Source of the DNA: Clostridia bacterium
GTDB taxonomy: Bacteria > Bacillota > Clostridia > TANB77 > UBA1234
Length of the DNA: 64,000 nucleotides
Reading direction: 5' to 3'
Assembly (NCBI GenBank): GCA_017539905.1
Contig: JAFYBZ010000041.1
Location: forward strand, 1 to 64,000
A model generated the notes under the pieces. The model was not told the DNA's origin, did not search any database, and worked only from the letters and a program-made list of their open reading frames with translations. The translations under genes and the position numbers were made by a program. Below are positions 51,352-61,017 of the stretch, piece by piece. The first letter of the stretch is position 1. Each line of letters begins with the position of its first letter.

Positions 51352-54300
51352 TTATCCTTTAAGTTCTTTTACAGTAAGTGTAGCTGTAGATTGATGTCCA
51401 GAAATCTTATCAGTTGCAGTAACTGTTACTGAACCAGCTTTCTTTCCATATACTAATCCATCAATGATTTCAGCGTTACCATTGCTTAGGCTGTATGTAA
51501 TATCTACATCTGCATTTTCTGGTGTAATCTTCAAGTTAGATAAATCATATACTGTCCAATCCGCTTCAAAAGACTCATCTTTTGAAAATCTAATTGTTGC
51601 ACTCTTTGGTGAGAATGCTATCTTAGTAGCTTTGTTTTTATCGCTCTTGATTGTTACGGTTGTCTTTAATGCATTACCTTTACTGTTCTTTACAATGCTT
51701 CCATTCTTATATAGATTAATAACAGCTGTTAATGTACTCTTGGCTTTTTTATCTTCAGGCCACTTATTACAAATTACGCTTCCGCCAGAATTTGTAACGA
51801 AGTCAACTGGTCCTCTGATTGTTAATCCATCATCATTTCCGCTTGCAAGAACATCTCCTACTGTAATTGTATCTCCAAATGTTACTGTTAATGCACTAAC
51901 CATGGCTAGCTTTTGTTTTAATTCTTTTACTGTTAAAGATGCTGTTGCAGTTTTTCCTGATATCTTGTCTTTTGCAGTTAATGTAACTGAACCTTCTTTA
52001 ACACCATATACTAAACCATCTATAATTTGTGCATTTCCATTACTTAAGCTATATGATATATCTACTTTTGCTCCTTCTGGAGTAATCTTTAGATTGCTTA
52101 AGCTATATGGATCATTTTGGTTATCAAATGCTTCATCGTTAGTAAATGTAACAGTTGCAGATTTTGGTGAGAATTCTAATTTCTTTAACTTAGTCTCATC
52201 ACTTGTAATAGTAACTAGAGTGCTTAATGCATTTCCTTTACTATTTTTTACAATCTTTCCATTCTTATATAGATTAATTGTTACTGTAACTTTGTCTTTA
52301 TCTTCTTTATCTTTTGGCCACTTGTTGCAAGTAATACTTGTTCCATTATTTGTGCAGTAATCAACTGGTCCTTTAATAGTTAATCCTTCTGAACTACCAC
52401 TAGCTAATACTTCAGATAAACTAATTGTTTCTCCAAATTTCTTAGATAATGATCCAACCATTGAATATGATTCTTTAAGTTCTTTTACTGTTAAAGATAC
52501 TTTTGCAGTTTTTCCTGAAATACTATCAGTTGCAGTTACTGTTGCACTACCTTCTTTAACACCATATACTAAGCCATCTAAGATCTCAACATTTCCATTG
52601 CTTGCAGAGTATGAAATATCTACATCTGCATCTTCTGGAGTAACTTTTAGATTACTTAGGCTATATGGAACAATTTGATTATCAAACACTTCATCATTTG
52701 TAAATATTACTGTTGCAGATTTTGGTGAGAATTCTAATTTCTTAGCTCTCTTTTCTGCTCTTTCAATAGTTACAACTGTCTTTAATGCATTGCCTTTACT
52801 GTTCTTTACGATGCTTCCGTTCTTATATAGATTAACAACTGCTGTTAATTTATCTTTATCTTCTTTATCTTTTGGCCACTTGTTTAAGCTAATGCTTGTT
52901 CCATTATTTGTACAGAACTCAACTGGTCCTTTAATTGTTAATCCTTCTGAGCTACCACTAGCTAATACTTCAGATAAACTAATTGTTTCTCCATATTTCT
53001 TAGTTAATGAAGCAACCATTGAATATGATTCTTTTAATTCTTTAACTGTTAAAGATACTTTTGCAGTCTTACCTGAAATACTATCTTTAGCTGTTACAGT
53101 TGCACTACCTTCTTTAACACCATATACTAGACCATCTAGAATCTCAACATTTCCATTGCTTGCTGAATATGAAATGTCTACTACTGCTGTCTCTGGTGTA
53201 ATTACCAAATTACCTAAATCATATGGAACAATTTGGTTATCAAATACTTCATCATTTGTAAAGATAACTGTAGCTGAATTTGGTTTAAATTCTAACTTAG
53301 ATAGTTTTGTTTCATCTCTAAGAATTGTAACTGTTGTAGCTAATGCATTGCCTTTACTATTCTTAACAATCTTACCATTCTTATATAGATTAATTACTGC
53401 TGTTAATGATTCTTTGTCTTCTTTATCTTTTGGCCACTTGTTACAAATAATACTTGTTCCGTTATTTGTAACTAAAGTCTTTGGTCCTTTAATTGTTAAG
53501 CCTTCTGGATTTCCACTAATTAATACTTCTTCAAGAGTAATTGTTTCACCGAACTTCTTAGTTAGAGCACTTGCAACCGCGTATGATTGTTTTAACTCTT
53601 CAACTGTTAAAGTTACTTTAGCAGATAGACCAGAAATACTATCAGTAGCTGTTACTGTTGCTTGTCCTTCTTTTACACCATATACTAGACCATCTAGTAT
53701 CTCAACGTTTCCGTTGCTTGCTGAATATGAAATATCAACATTTGCATTTTGTGGTGTAACTTTCAAATTACCCAAGTCATATGGAACAATTTGATTATCA
53801 AATACTTCATCATTTGTAAATATTACTGTTGCAGATTTTGGTGAAAATTCTAATTTAGTTGCTCTAACATTTCCATCATCTACTGTTACTGTAGAAGTAG
53901 CTACGCTTGCTCCGTTGAAGTAAATATGAATCGTAAACTTACCTACTTCTTTATCATCTAATTTAACTGTGCTTCCAGCGCTTCCTTTAGATAAGCCTAT
54001 CTTCCAATACTTAGAAATCTCGTTTGCACTTGGCATTGGACTAAAGCTTGCTACATCACTTATAGAAAGTGTTTGTCCTGGTTTAGCTACTATATCTTTT
54101 CCAGATACAGTATATACTTTAACGTTAATACTATATCTTAATTGACCTTTCTTATATGAGCCATCTTTAGCATCATCTTTATAGTATCCTTTAATATTTG
54201 TTACTGCTCCGGCAGTTAAGTTTTGAAGTTTAACCTCTCCCTTGCTACCCATTGCACTTGATGGATCCCAAATATATGCTGTTGTATCTCCAGTATCTTT

Positions 54301-55875
54301 AATTCTTGTAGAACTAATACCATGATTTCTTGCACCTGCATAGAATTCATAAGATCTACTTAATACTTCTCCTTCTGGAACATCTCCATTTTTAACTGTT
54401 ATAGACATACTTGCTGTTCCAGAATAACTAGAAGACGCTTTTGGTGTTGCAACTAAGGTAACCGAACCTTCTCCTTTTGCAACAATTGAACTTCCTCCTT
54501 GAAGGAATATCTTGCTTCTGTCTGAACCTGAAATAGTAAAAGTAAAGTTACCTTTATTTAATTCATGTCCATTTTTATCTACAAGGCCCCAAGAAGAACT
54601 ACTTACTTCTTTCTTTCCATCTAAATCTAATGTCAAAGAACTTGGTGAAATATAAAAGTTAGTTCCACTATCTGTTACTTTAACTGTATGTGATGCTTTC
54701 TTTGTAGTATCTGCTTTTGAAGTTGCAGTTATAGTAACTGTTCCTTTTTCATATGCTTGTACCATTCCTGTAAAGCTTACTCTTGCTATACTAGGATCAG
54801 AAGATTCCCAAGTAACAGATCTATTTGCAACAGTAGTTGGTAAAACAGTTGCTGTTAAGGAAATTCTCTTTCCTTTTTCAACTTCTGTTGGTCCACCTAT
54901 AGAAACACTTTCTACTTCCTCAACAGCAAGATTTTCTTCTTTAACAAAAACTGTACAAGTTGCCATCTTTCCATTATTTGCAATTGCAGATATTCCTGCA
55001 TATCCTGTCTTTTTAGCAGTTAATCTACCATTGCTAACAGAAACGATATCAGAGTTTGATGATCTCCATTCTACTGTTTTATCTGTAGCATTACTTGGTG
55101 ATACAGTTGCAACTAATGTAGCTGTTGTTCCAACAACCATATCTTTATATGTTGGAAGTGATACACTTTGTACTTCGATAATTTGTTCTTCTTCTTCTTC
55201 CTTCTTTAATACTTTTACAGTACATGTTGCTTTTACTGGATCGCCTTTATAATTATTAAGTCTACAAGTTAATGTTGTAGTACCTTCTTTTATACCTTGA
55301 ACCTTAGTTGTTCCACCGCTTGTTTTAATTGAAGCAACTGAACTATCTCCTATACTCCATGAAAGACTTCCTGTAGCATTCTTTAAAACACCTTGAATTG
55401 AACCACTTAGTTCTCCTTCATGAACTTGTACAGTAGTTGGTTTCATTATTATATATGGTGGAGGTGGTGTCGATGGAGCATCATTTCCAGCAGGCATATC
55501 TACTCCTTCAGGATATATAGTAACACTTATACTTCTAACAAGTCCTGGTGATTGTCTTATTCCTATTGCTATAGAAGCAGATGTTGTTGCACTAACCTTT
55601 GCTGCTGTAATAGATGAACCTGAAAATGATAATTCAGCTGAACTACCATATTTAATAGGTGTACCAACAGCTTTAGTTATTACATTCTTTGATGTGCCTC
55701 CTCTTATATTGACATGACTTGGTGTAGTCAATAAGTAGCCTCCTGATGATGTCGTACCTTCATTTCCAGAGTCACCACTTTTGGCTGCAAATGATGTTGT
55801 TGCTAGTCCTACAACTAAAACAACTATCAATAATGCAATCGCTGTCAATTTCTTAATTGATGAAATAACTTTCAT
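51352..55875 (-). CDS. Giant Big_2 (Ig-like) surface protein B with internal repeats
   Basis: The 1507-residue protein has a signal peptide, the same N-terminal 330 residues as protein A, several Big_2 modules, and then five tandem units of about 185 residues in the C-terminal 900. Each unit starts like KLEFSPKSATVIFTNDEVFD and contains NGNVEILDGLVYGVKEGSAT and LTIKGPV-type segments; the last is diverged and short. It ends without LPXTG or SLH. Likely a fibrous adhesin. The units can recombine, so copy number may vary between strains. Confidence 0.9.
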   Translation of the reverse strand: MKVISSIKKLTAIALLIVVLVVGLATTSFAAKSGDSGNEGTTSSGGYLLTTPSHVNIRGGTSKNVITKAVGTPIKYGSSAELSFSGSSITAAKVSATTSASIAIGIRQSPGLVRSISVTIYPEGVDMPAGNDAPSTPPPPYIIMKPTTVQVHEGELSGSIQGVLKNATGSLSWSIGDSSVASIKTSGGTTKVQGIKEGTTTLTCRLNNYKGDPVKATCTVKVLKKEEEEEQIIEVQSVSLPTYKDMVVGTTATLVATVSPSNATDKTVEWRSSNSDIVSVSNGRLTAKKTGYAGISAIANNGKMATCTVFVKEENLAVEEVESVSIGGPTEVEKGKRISLTATVLPTTVANRSVTWESSDPSIARVSFTGMVQAYEKGTVTITATSKADTTKKASHTVKVTDSGTNFYISPSSLTLDLDGKKEVSSSSWGLVDKNGHELNKGNFTFTISGSDRSKIFLQGGSSIVAKGEGSVTLVATPKASSSYSGTASMSITVKNGDVPEGEVLSRSYEFYAGARNHGISSTRIKDTGDTTAYIWDPSSAMGSKGEVKLQNLTAGAVTNIKGYYKDDAKDGSYKKGQLRYSINVKVYTVSGKDIVAKPGQTLSISDVASFSPMPSANEISKYWKIGLSKGSAGSTVKLDDKEVGKFTIHIYFNGASVATSTVTVDDGNVRATKLEFSPKSATVIFTNDEVFDNQIVPYDLGNLKVTPQNANVDISYSASNGNVEILDGLVYGVKEGQATVTATDSISGLSAKVTLTVEELKQSYAVASALTKKFGETITLEEVLISGNPEGLTIKGPKTLVTNNGTSIICNKWPKDKEDKESLTAVINLYKNGKIVKNSKGNALATTVTILRDETKLSKLEFKPNSATVIFTNDEVFDNQIVPYDLGNLVITPETAVVDISYSASNGNVEILDGLVYGVKEGSATVTAKDSISGKTAKVSLTVKELKESYSMVASLTKKYGETISLSEVLASGSSEGLTIKGPVEFCTNNGTSISLNKWPKDKEDKDKLTAVVNLYKNGSIVKNSKGNALKTVVTIERAEKRAKKLEFSPKSATVIFTNDEVFDNQIVPYSLSNLKVTPEDADVDISYSASNGNVEILDGLVYGVKEGSATVTATDSISGKTAKVSLTVKELKESYSMVGSLSKKFGETISLSEVLASGSSEGLTIKGPVDYCTNNGTSITCNKWPKDKEDKDKVTVTINLYKNGKIVKNSKGNALSTLVTITSDETKLKKLEFSPKSATVTFTNDEAFDNQNDPYSLSNLKITPEGAKVDISYSLSNGNAQIIDGLVYGVKEGSVTLTAKDKISGKTATASLTVKELKQKLAMVSALTVTFGDTITVGDVLASGNDDGLTIRGPVDFVTNSGGSVICNKWPEDKKAKSTLTAVINLYKNGSIVKNSKGNALKTTVTIKSDKNKATKIAFSPKSATIRFSKDESFEADWTVYDLSNLKITPENADVDITYSLSNGNAEIIDGLVYGKKAGSVTVTATDKISGHQSTATLTVKELKG
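51361..53860 (-). repeat. Five tandem coding repeats, about 555 bases each
   Basis: Boundaries marked by the recurring minus-strand start of AAATTAGAATT...CCAAA near 51605, 52155, 52715, 53285 and 53830. Copies 2 to 4 are very similar; the gene-distal copy is the most diverged. Confidence 0.85.
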
Positions 55876-55944
55876 AGATACCTCTCCTTTTTACTTTTCA
55901 TAAAAATATCAATTGTATTCTAAAAAATACTACATAAATAAAAA

Positions 55945-55986
55945 AAACTTTGCAAGCCCTATTTTTCGGGCTTTTGCAAAGTTTTT
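55945..55986 (-). terminator. Hairpin terminator in the leader of surface protein B
   Basis: On the minus strand AAACTTTGCAA pairs with TTGCAAAGTTT enclosing GCCC/GGGC, with a T run. It lies before the gene, about 70 bases from its ATG, so it may attenuate transcription. Confidence 0.75.
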
Positions 55987-56188
55987 ATTAATATCATTTT
56001 TTATATAATTACGGAAATACATACCTTTAGCTTTTAATATCAATTAGCATGTAACAAAAAATACAAACACTTGTAATATTGTTGTAATAATTCTTTAAAC
56101 ACTTGATATCCCTATATGTTACGGCTCACAGCAAAATTATTGGAAATTTAAAAAGCTAGGGAAATCAATACTTTCGGGTTTGTAAAAT
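55987..56188 (-). other. Intergenic leader region of surface protein B
   Basis: No gene. It contains the shared motif (56009-56037) and possible pairing GTAACA/TGTTAC. Together with the terminator at 55945 it could be an attenuator leader. I match it to no known riboswitch. Confidence 0.4.
56009..56037. repeat. Motif shared with the leader of surface protein A, copy 2
   Basis: TTACGGAAATACATACC then TTTAGCTTTTAA; compare 50572-50600. Confidence 0.45.
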
Positions 56189-57742
56189 TTAGTGATTTTT
56201 TATGATTTTTTTTGCAACTTTTATTCCATCAATTGCAGATGTCATTATTCCACCTGCATATCCTGCACCTTCACCACACGGGAAAACGCCTGAAATACTA
56301 GCGTTCATGGCATCACCTCTAATTATTCTAACAGGTGATGAACTTCTAGACTCTACAGCTGTAAGCAATGCATCGTTTTTATCAAATCCGTTTAGTTTGG
56401 CGCCGAAGTATTTTATTCCATTTTTAAGAGTCTTGTTTATATAATCAGGGAATAGATCATTAAGATTACAATAGGTAATACCTGGTTTATAGGTCGGTTG
56501 TGGCGACTGATAGTCATCGCTACCATTGCCTATATAGTCTCCTACTCTTTGTACTGGCGCATTATAATTGCTTCCAGCCATTTTAAACGCCTTTTGTTCA
56601 AGTTCTTTTTGAAAATATACACCATTTAGTGGGTTATCGTCTTTCATATAGTCTTCTGGAGTAATGTTTACTAGCAAGGCAGAGTTTGCATTCTCTCCGC
56701 TTCTATCAAAATAACTCATTCCATTTGTAACTATTTCGCCCTCATCCGAAGAAGAAGCCATAACAAATCCTCCTGGACACATGCAAAATGTATAACAAGA
56801 TCTGCCATCTTCCCCATGGTATGCCATTTTGTACTCTGCAGGTGGAAGGTTAAGCTTTGTTTGACTGCCATATTGTGCATTATTTATATCACTTTGCAAG
56901 TGTTCAATTCTAACTCCAACAGAGAAAGGTTTAGGTTCCATTCTAACACCTAGTTCTTTTAGCTTTTCAAATGTTGAACGTGCACTATGACCAATAGCAA
57001 GTATAGTAGTATTAGTTTCTATTCTATCGCCAGTATTTGTAATTACAGCTTGTATTGTTTGTGACGATTGGTGATCGCCACTACATTCAAAGTCAACTAC
57101 TTTAGTATTAAATCTTACTTCTCCACCAAGTCTAATGATTTCTTCCCTCATGCTTTTAACTAGTTTTCTTAAATTATCCGTTCCAATGTGTGGCTTAGAT
57201 AAATACATTATTTCTTCTGGTGCACCAAATTTAACGAAAGTCTCTAATACAGTTTTGTTTAAATCGGAATTTATATTTGTTGTTAGTTTTCCATCAGAAA
57301 AAGTGCCTGCACCACCCTCGCCAAATTGAATATTTGAATTTGGATTTAATTTTCGATTGTTTATAAACTCCTCAACATCTTTTTCTCTTTCTTCAATAGA
57401 TTTTCCTTGCTCTAGCAATATTGGGTTATATCCATTTAATGCAAGTGTGTATGCAGCAAATAATCCGGCAGGACCAGCACCAACTACAACTGGTCTTTTA
57501 TCTAAAATCTTCTTATTATCTACTAACAAAAGATTCTTTTTCTCTTCTCTTTTTTCACCTTGCATTAACAAATCTAATGAATATGAAAAATGTATATCAT
57601 CTTTTTTACGAGCATCAACAGATTTTTTAAGAATGTGCCATTCGACAACTTTTGAAATATCTATTTTATTCTTTTTACAAGCCAGATTAAAAACATCTTC
57701 GTTTGAAAGATTATCATATACTTTAATATTAGAAATAATCAT
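56189..57742 (-). CDS. FAD-dependent oxidoreductase (COG2509-type)
   Basis: The 517-residue protein has a ferredoxin-like N-terminal domain of about 85 residues, then a Rossmann FAD site VVVGAGPAGLFAAYTLALNG with LLEQGKS, a GGAGTFSDGKLTT loop, and a C-terminal GEGAGYAGGIMTSAIDGIK. The family is annotated as uncharacterised FAD-dependent dehydrogenases; the substrate is unknown. ATG behind AGGAGG. Downstream of cysS on the same strand, separated by a terminator and a dispersed palindrome. Confidence 0.9.
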   Translation of the reverse strand: MIISNIKVYDNLSNEDVFNLACKKNKIDISKVVEWHILKKSVDARKKDDIHFSYSLDLLMQGEKREEKKNLLLVDNKKILDKRPVVVGAGPAGLFAAYTLALNGYNPILLEQGKSIEEREKDVEEFINNRKLNPNSNIQFGEGGAGTFSDGKLTTNINSDLNKTVLETFVKFGAPEEIMYLSKPHIGTDNLRKLVKSMREEIIRLGGEVRFNTKVVDFECSGDHQSSQTIQAVITNTGDRIETNTTILAIGHSARSTFEKLKELGVRMEPKPFSVGVRIEHLQSDINNAQYGSQTKLNLPPAEYKMAYHGEDGRSCYTFCMCPGGFVMASSSDEGEIVTNGMSYFDRSGENANSALLVNITPEDYMKDDNPLNGVYFQKELEQKAFKMAGSNYNAPVQRVGDYIGNGSDDYQSPQPTYKPGITYCNLNDLFPDYINKTLKNGIKYFGAKLNGFDKNDALLTAVESRSSSPVRIIRGDAMNASISGVFPCGEGAGYAGGIMTSAIDGIKVAKKIIKNH

Positions 57743-57753
57743 TTGTTCCTCCT

Positions 57754-57779
57754 TGGCGATTGATAATCACTACTACAAA
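57754..57779. repeat. Dispersed short palindrome, copy 4
   Basis: TGGCGATTGATAATCACTA then CTACAAA, directly before the ribosome binding site of the FAD gene. Confidence 0.55.
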
Positions 57780-57784
57780 TAAAA

Positions 57785-57802
57785 TGGCGACCAATGGTCG
57801 CC
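57785..57802 (-). terminator. Terminator of cysS
   Basis: GGCGACC pairs with GGTCGCC around ATT, followed by ATTTTATTT on the minus strand. Confidence 0.75.
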
Positions 57803-57809
57803 GATATGA

Positions 57810-59264
57810 TTATTGTAATTCTTTAATATTCCATGTTGTTCCATCTTTGCCATCTAATAATACTATGCCTTTTTCGTCCAAACCGTTTCTAATTTCATCT
57901 GCTCTAGCGTAGTCTTTATTTGCCTTTGCTTCTTTTCTTTCATCAATTAGTTTTTCAATTTCATCAGAAGTAATACTAAGCTTACCAAGATATTTGTTCT
58001 TCAAATCATTTAGAAATTCTTCAGGCTCTTCTTCAAAGATAGCTAGAATGTTATAAAGTTCAATCACTTTATCTTTGATTTGTTTTAATAGATTTGATTT
58101 AGTTTGAGCATCCATTTTTTTATCTGCAATTATTGTATTTAAATATTTCATTACAGCAAATAGATTTGCATATGCAGATGCTGTGTTAAAATCATCATCC
58201 ATTGCTTCAACAAAATCAGGCTCTATTTTTTCAAACACTTCATCATTTACCACTTCACCATTTGCAGGAACATTTGCCAATATCCTATTGATTTCATTGA
58301 ATGTATTATAGAAATAATACATATGTTTTTCTGCAAGTAAAAATTCTTGATCATTAATATCTACTGTACTTGCATAATGCTTTTGCATTAACATATATTT
58401 AATTACTTCTTTATTATATTTAGCAAGTGCATCTTTTACAGTAAGAGAATTACCTAATGACTTACTCATTTTTTGACCATTAATTGTAATTAAACCATTA
58501 TGAATCCAATACTTAGCAAATTGTTTTCCAGTAAGTGCTTCTGTTTGTGCAATTTCGTTTTCATGATGTGGGAATAATAAATCTTTACCGCCACCATGAA
58601 TATCTATTTGCTCACCGAGATAACGAAGATTCATTGCAGAGCATTCAATATGCCAGCCAGGTCTTCCTTTACCCCATGGTGAGTCCCAAGAAATTTCTCC
58701 TTCTTTTGCAGACTTCCATAAAGCAAAATCTAAAGGATCTCTTTTACCTTCTTCTACATCTTTACGAACACCATTTAACATGTCATCAGGATTTCTTTTT
58801 GAAAGCTTACCATATCCAGGAAAACTTTTGACGCTATAATAAACGTCTCCTCTTTCTGATGGATAAGCGTGGCCTTTTTCAATTAACTTAGAAACAAACT
58901 CTATAATGTTTTGAATATTTTCTGATGCTTTTGGTTCTATGTCCGGAACTCTAACTCCAAGTAAATTCATTACTCTTTCAACTTCATTAATTCTATCTTG
59001 AGAATACTCTAATGCATTAATTCCAAGTTGATTTGCTCTTGCAATAATTTTGTCATCAACATCTGTATAGTTTCTAACATAAGTAACTTTATAACCTTTA
59101 TACTCTAAATATCTTCTAATGATATCAAAAGTAACTGCTTGCTTTGCATGACCGATATGACAGTCATCATACACCGTAATTCCACAAGCATACATTTTTA
59201 CCTCTGGTGCATTTAGTGGTTCAAATTCTTCTTTTGTTTTTGACATTGAATTGTGTATCTTCAT
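57810..59264 (-). CDS. cysS: Cysteinyl-tRNA synthetase
   Basis: The 484-residue class I enzyme has YACGITVYDDCHIGHAKQ (zinc Cys and HIGH motif), GGGKDLLFPHHENEIAQ (zinc ligands) and the KMSKS loop GQKMSKSLGN, followed by the helical anticodon-binding part. Length normal. A leader with an intrinsic terminator (59348-59369) precedes it, suggesting attenuation; no T-box consensus is visible. Confidence 0.97.
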   Translation of the reverse strand: MKIHNSMSKTKEEFEPLNAPEVKMYACGITVYDDCHIGHAKQAVTFDIIRRYLEYKGYKVTYVRNYTDVDDKIIARANQLGINALEYSQDRINEVERVMNLLGVRVPDIEPKASENIQNIIEFVSKLIEKGHAYPSERGDVYYSVKSFPGYGKLSKRNPDDMLNGVRKDVEEGKRDPLDFALWKSAKEGEISWDSPWGKGRPGWHIECSAMNLRYLGEQIDIHGGGKDLLFPHHENEIAQTEALTGKQFAKYWIHNGLITINGQKMSKSLGNSLTVKDALAKYNKEVIKYMLMQKHYASTVDINDQEFLLAEKHMYYFYNTFNEINRILANVPANGEVVNDEVFEKIEPDFVEAMDDDFNTASAYANLFAVMKYLNTIIADKKMDAQTKSNLLKQIKDKVIELYNILAIFEEEPEEFLNDLKNKYLGKLSITSDEIEKLIDERKEAKANKDYARADEIRNGLDEKGIVLLDGKDGTTWNIKELQ

Positions 59265-59340
59265 GCCATATCTCCTCCTTCTTTTCTAAATTAGCTGTCA
59301 TTATATCACAAAAAATGCCCTTTTTCAACGATTTTAGGCA

Positions 59341-59455
59341 ATAAAAAAAGAGCACTAAATGTGCTCTTAAATGGTCATCTTTCGTACTTCGTTGATATGA
59401 TACTGCCATCTATCTTGTGTACCTTAGTCGATTTTGCATTCGTATTCAAAATATA
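59341..59455 (-). promoter_or_regulatory. cysS leader with intrinsic terminator
   Basis: About 110 bases on the minus strand, with GATA-GATGGCAG-TATC and GTAC/GTAC pairs, ending in AAGAGCAC/GTGCTCTT plus seven T (59341-59369). A possible -10 (TATATT) lies near 59450. Unclassified attenuator or short RNA. Confidence 0.5.
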
Positions 59456-59460
59456 TCATA

Positions 59461-59480
59461 TGGCGATAAGTAATCGCCTT
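59461..59480. repeat. Dispersed short palindrome, copy 5, also terminator-like
   Basis: TGGCGATAAGTAATCGCCTT then ACATAC; stem GGCGAT/ATCGCC right after the SLH gene's stop. Confidence 0.5.
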
Positions 59481-59485
59481 ACATA

Positions 59486-60241
59486 CTAATATACTCTCAT
59501 GATAGCACGAGTTGCATCGGCTCTTGTAAGTTTATCATGTGGTCTTAATTCAACTTCCATATTTGCATCTGTTGGAAGCATTCCTTGGAATAAATCATAT
59601 CTACATGCATGTTTAATATATGATTTTTCTTCTTCAGTAACTCCATCGATATCTGTGAAGTTTGGTAGGTATCCATCTGTAAATTTTGGAATATCTTTCA
59701 TCTTAACCTGTATTTTAGATAAAATCAAAATTGCTTCTAATCTAGTAATTGGCTCATTAATGTTATCAATTGTAAATTGATTTTCATCAAGCACGCCATG
59801 TAATTCTGCTACTGCTACATAAGGAGCTGCCCAATGTTCAAATGGTGTATCATATCTTGTAAAATCAAAACTCTTATTTACAGATACACCAATTGCAATT
59901 TTGATGAATTCTCCTCTTGTAATATTATTGTTAGGTCTAAATGTTCCATCTTCATATCCAGAAATCAATTTGGTACCTTTATTATCAATAGTAATACGAG
60001 TAGCCTTATCAATTTCGTTTATAGCAGAATGGTATTTAAACACTTGCTCTTTTGTTTGATAATCTAATTTCAACTTGCCCCTTTCATCATATACTTCTAT
60101 ATATAGATCAGAAAAAGGTGGCTTTTCTATCTCATTTGATTTAATAAATTCAGCATTAGGATTAACAATATTTGTAAGAGCAAAAGCAGCAGATATACAT
60201 ATTATAAATACAAAAATAATTGCAAAAATTATTTTTTTCAT
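59486..60241 (-). CDS. Exported SLH-domain protein
   Basis: The 251-residue protein has a signal peptide or anchor (MKKIIFAIIFVFIICISAAFA), about 75 residues of linker, and three S-layer homology units: ISGYEDGTFRPNNNITRGEF, FEHWAAPYVAVAELHGVLDE and the last with LRPHDKLTRADATRAIMRVY. SLH domains bind pyruvylated wall polymers. It encodes little besides the SLH domains, so it may cap or crosslink the S-layer. Confidence 0.9.
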   Translation of the reverse strand: MKKIIFAIIFVFIICISAAFALTNIVNPNAEFIKSNEIEKPPFSDLYIEVYDERGKLKLDYQTKEQVFKYHSAINEIDKATRITIDNKGTKLISGYEDGTFRPNNNITRGEFIKIAIGVSVNKSFDFTRYDTPFEHWAAPYVAVAELHGVLDENQFTIDNINEPITRLEAILILSKIQVKMKDIPKFTDGYLPNFTDIDGVTEEEKSYIKHACRYDLFQGMLPTDANMEVELRPHDKLTRADATRAIMRVY

Positions 60242-60330
60242 ACTAATCTCCTTTTACCTAAATACGTATAAATTTTATAGTACTTATTAGCAATTTACAA
60301 CGCATGTAATTGTATTGTAATATTTATTTA

Positions 60331-61002
60331 TCAATACTCTATCATTCCAGCAGTATCACAAACTGGAAGAGAAAAGCTAATTGCTCCACTTGGTGTGTTT
60401 ACTCCAACTTGTTCTTTAATTGCCTTCATTATGTTTTGTGTTGTATCCTTTTTAGTAACAATAAAAATCATTTCTTTTTCTGCACCAATTAATGTTCCAA
60501 AAAACTTTTGAGCATCCTCTGTACTAGTTCCTCTTGCATGAACTACAGTTCCACCTTGAGCTCCTGCACTTCTTGCAACATCCATTACTGTTTCTGTATA
60601 TCCTCTATTAGCAATTATGACTAACAATTGAGTTTCAGTTTCCAATTCGTATCCCTCGCCTTCTTTATCAACATCAATACCACTAATCAGTTTTTTCAAT
60701 GTATGCATTCCATCTATACTTTCCATCGGAACTGTAAAAGAAATACCAACTCCAATTTTTTTCATCTGCATAATTATTTCTAGTTTTTTTAATACTTCTT
60801 TAGATTGGTCAAGAGTCATAAAACTAAAAATAACAAATTTTTCACTATTACCTATTCCGAGTAACTCAAGAGTTTCTTTAGTAGCTGTTCCCTGACCATA
60901 CATTCCAAGACTTAAAGTAATACCATTTTGTCTAAAGAAATCTACATATTTTTCACTTTTGTTTCTTTCACCAATAGTAATGGCTACTACCGCGTTTTCC
61001 AT
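60331..61002 (-). CDS. Tandem PII-like regulator
   Basis: The 223-residue protein has two PII-type ferredoxin-like halves: residues 1-110 and about 120-220, the second with IANRGYTETVMDVARSAGAQ and GGTVVHARGTS, the usual PII T-loop region. PII-like proteins bind nucleotides and gate transporters. It lies 15 bases downstream of the DUF1538 membrane gene, a known neighbour pairing, so it probably controls that transporter. Confidence 0.85.
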   Translation of the reverse strand: MENAVVAITIGERNKSEKYVDFFRQNGITLSLGMYGQGTATKETLELLGIGNSEKFVIFSFMTLDQSKEVLKKLEIIMQMKKIGVGISFTVPMESIDGMHTLKKLISGIDVDKEGEGYELETETQLLVIIANRGYTETVMDVARSAGAQGGTVVHARGTSTEDAQKFFGTLIGAEKEMIFIVTKKDTTQNIMKAIKEQVGVNTPSGAISFSLPVCDTAGMIEY

Positions 61003-61017
61003 AGTAGGCCTCCTAAC

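Noticed and set aside
51464-53794. Long plus-strand frames opposite the giant surface gene (about 300 residues each)
   Set aside because: They repeat with the coding repeats of the minus-strand gene, lack ribosome binding sites, and have hydrophobic, repetitive shadows typical of antisense frames.
51361-53860. CRISPR-like array
   Set aside because: Repeats are about 555 bases, in frame and encode protein modules; no short repeats with unique spacers occur anywhere in the window.
59221-59409. Leader peptide overlapping the cysS start (62-residue frame)
   Set aside because: No ribosome binding site, it spans the terminator, and it is not cysteine-rich.
59341-59485. T-box riboswitch before cysS
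   Set aside because: No AGGGTGG-type T-box sequence or TGGA bulge for tRNA-Cys, and the leader is too short for stem I.
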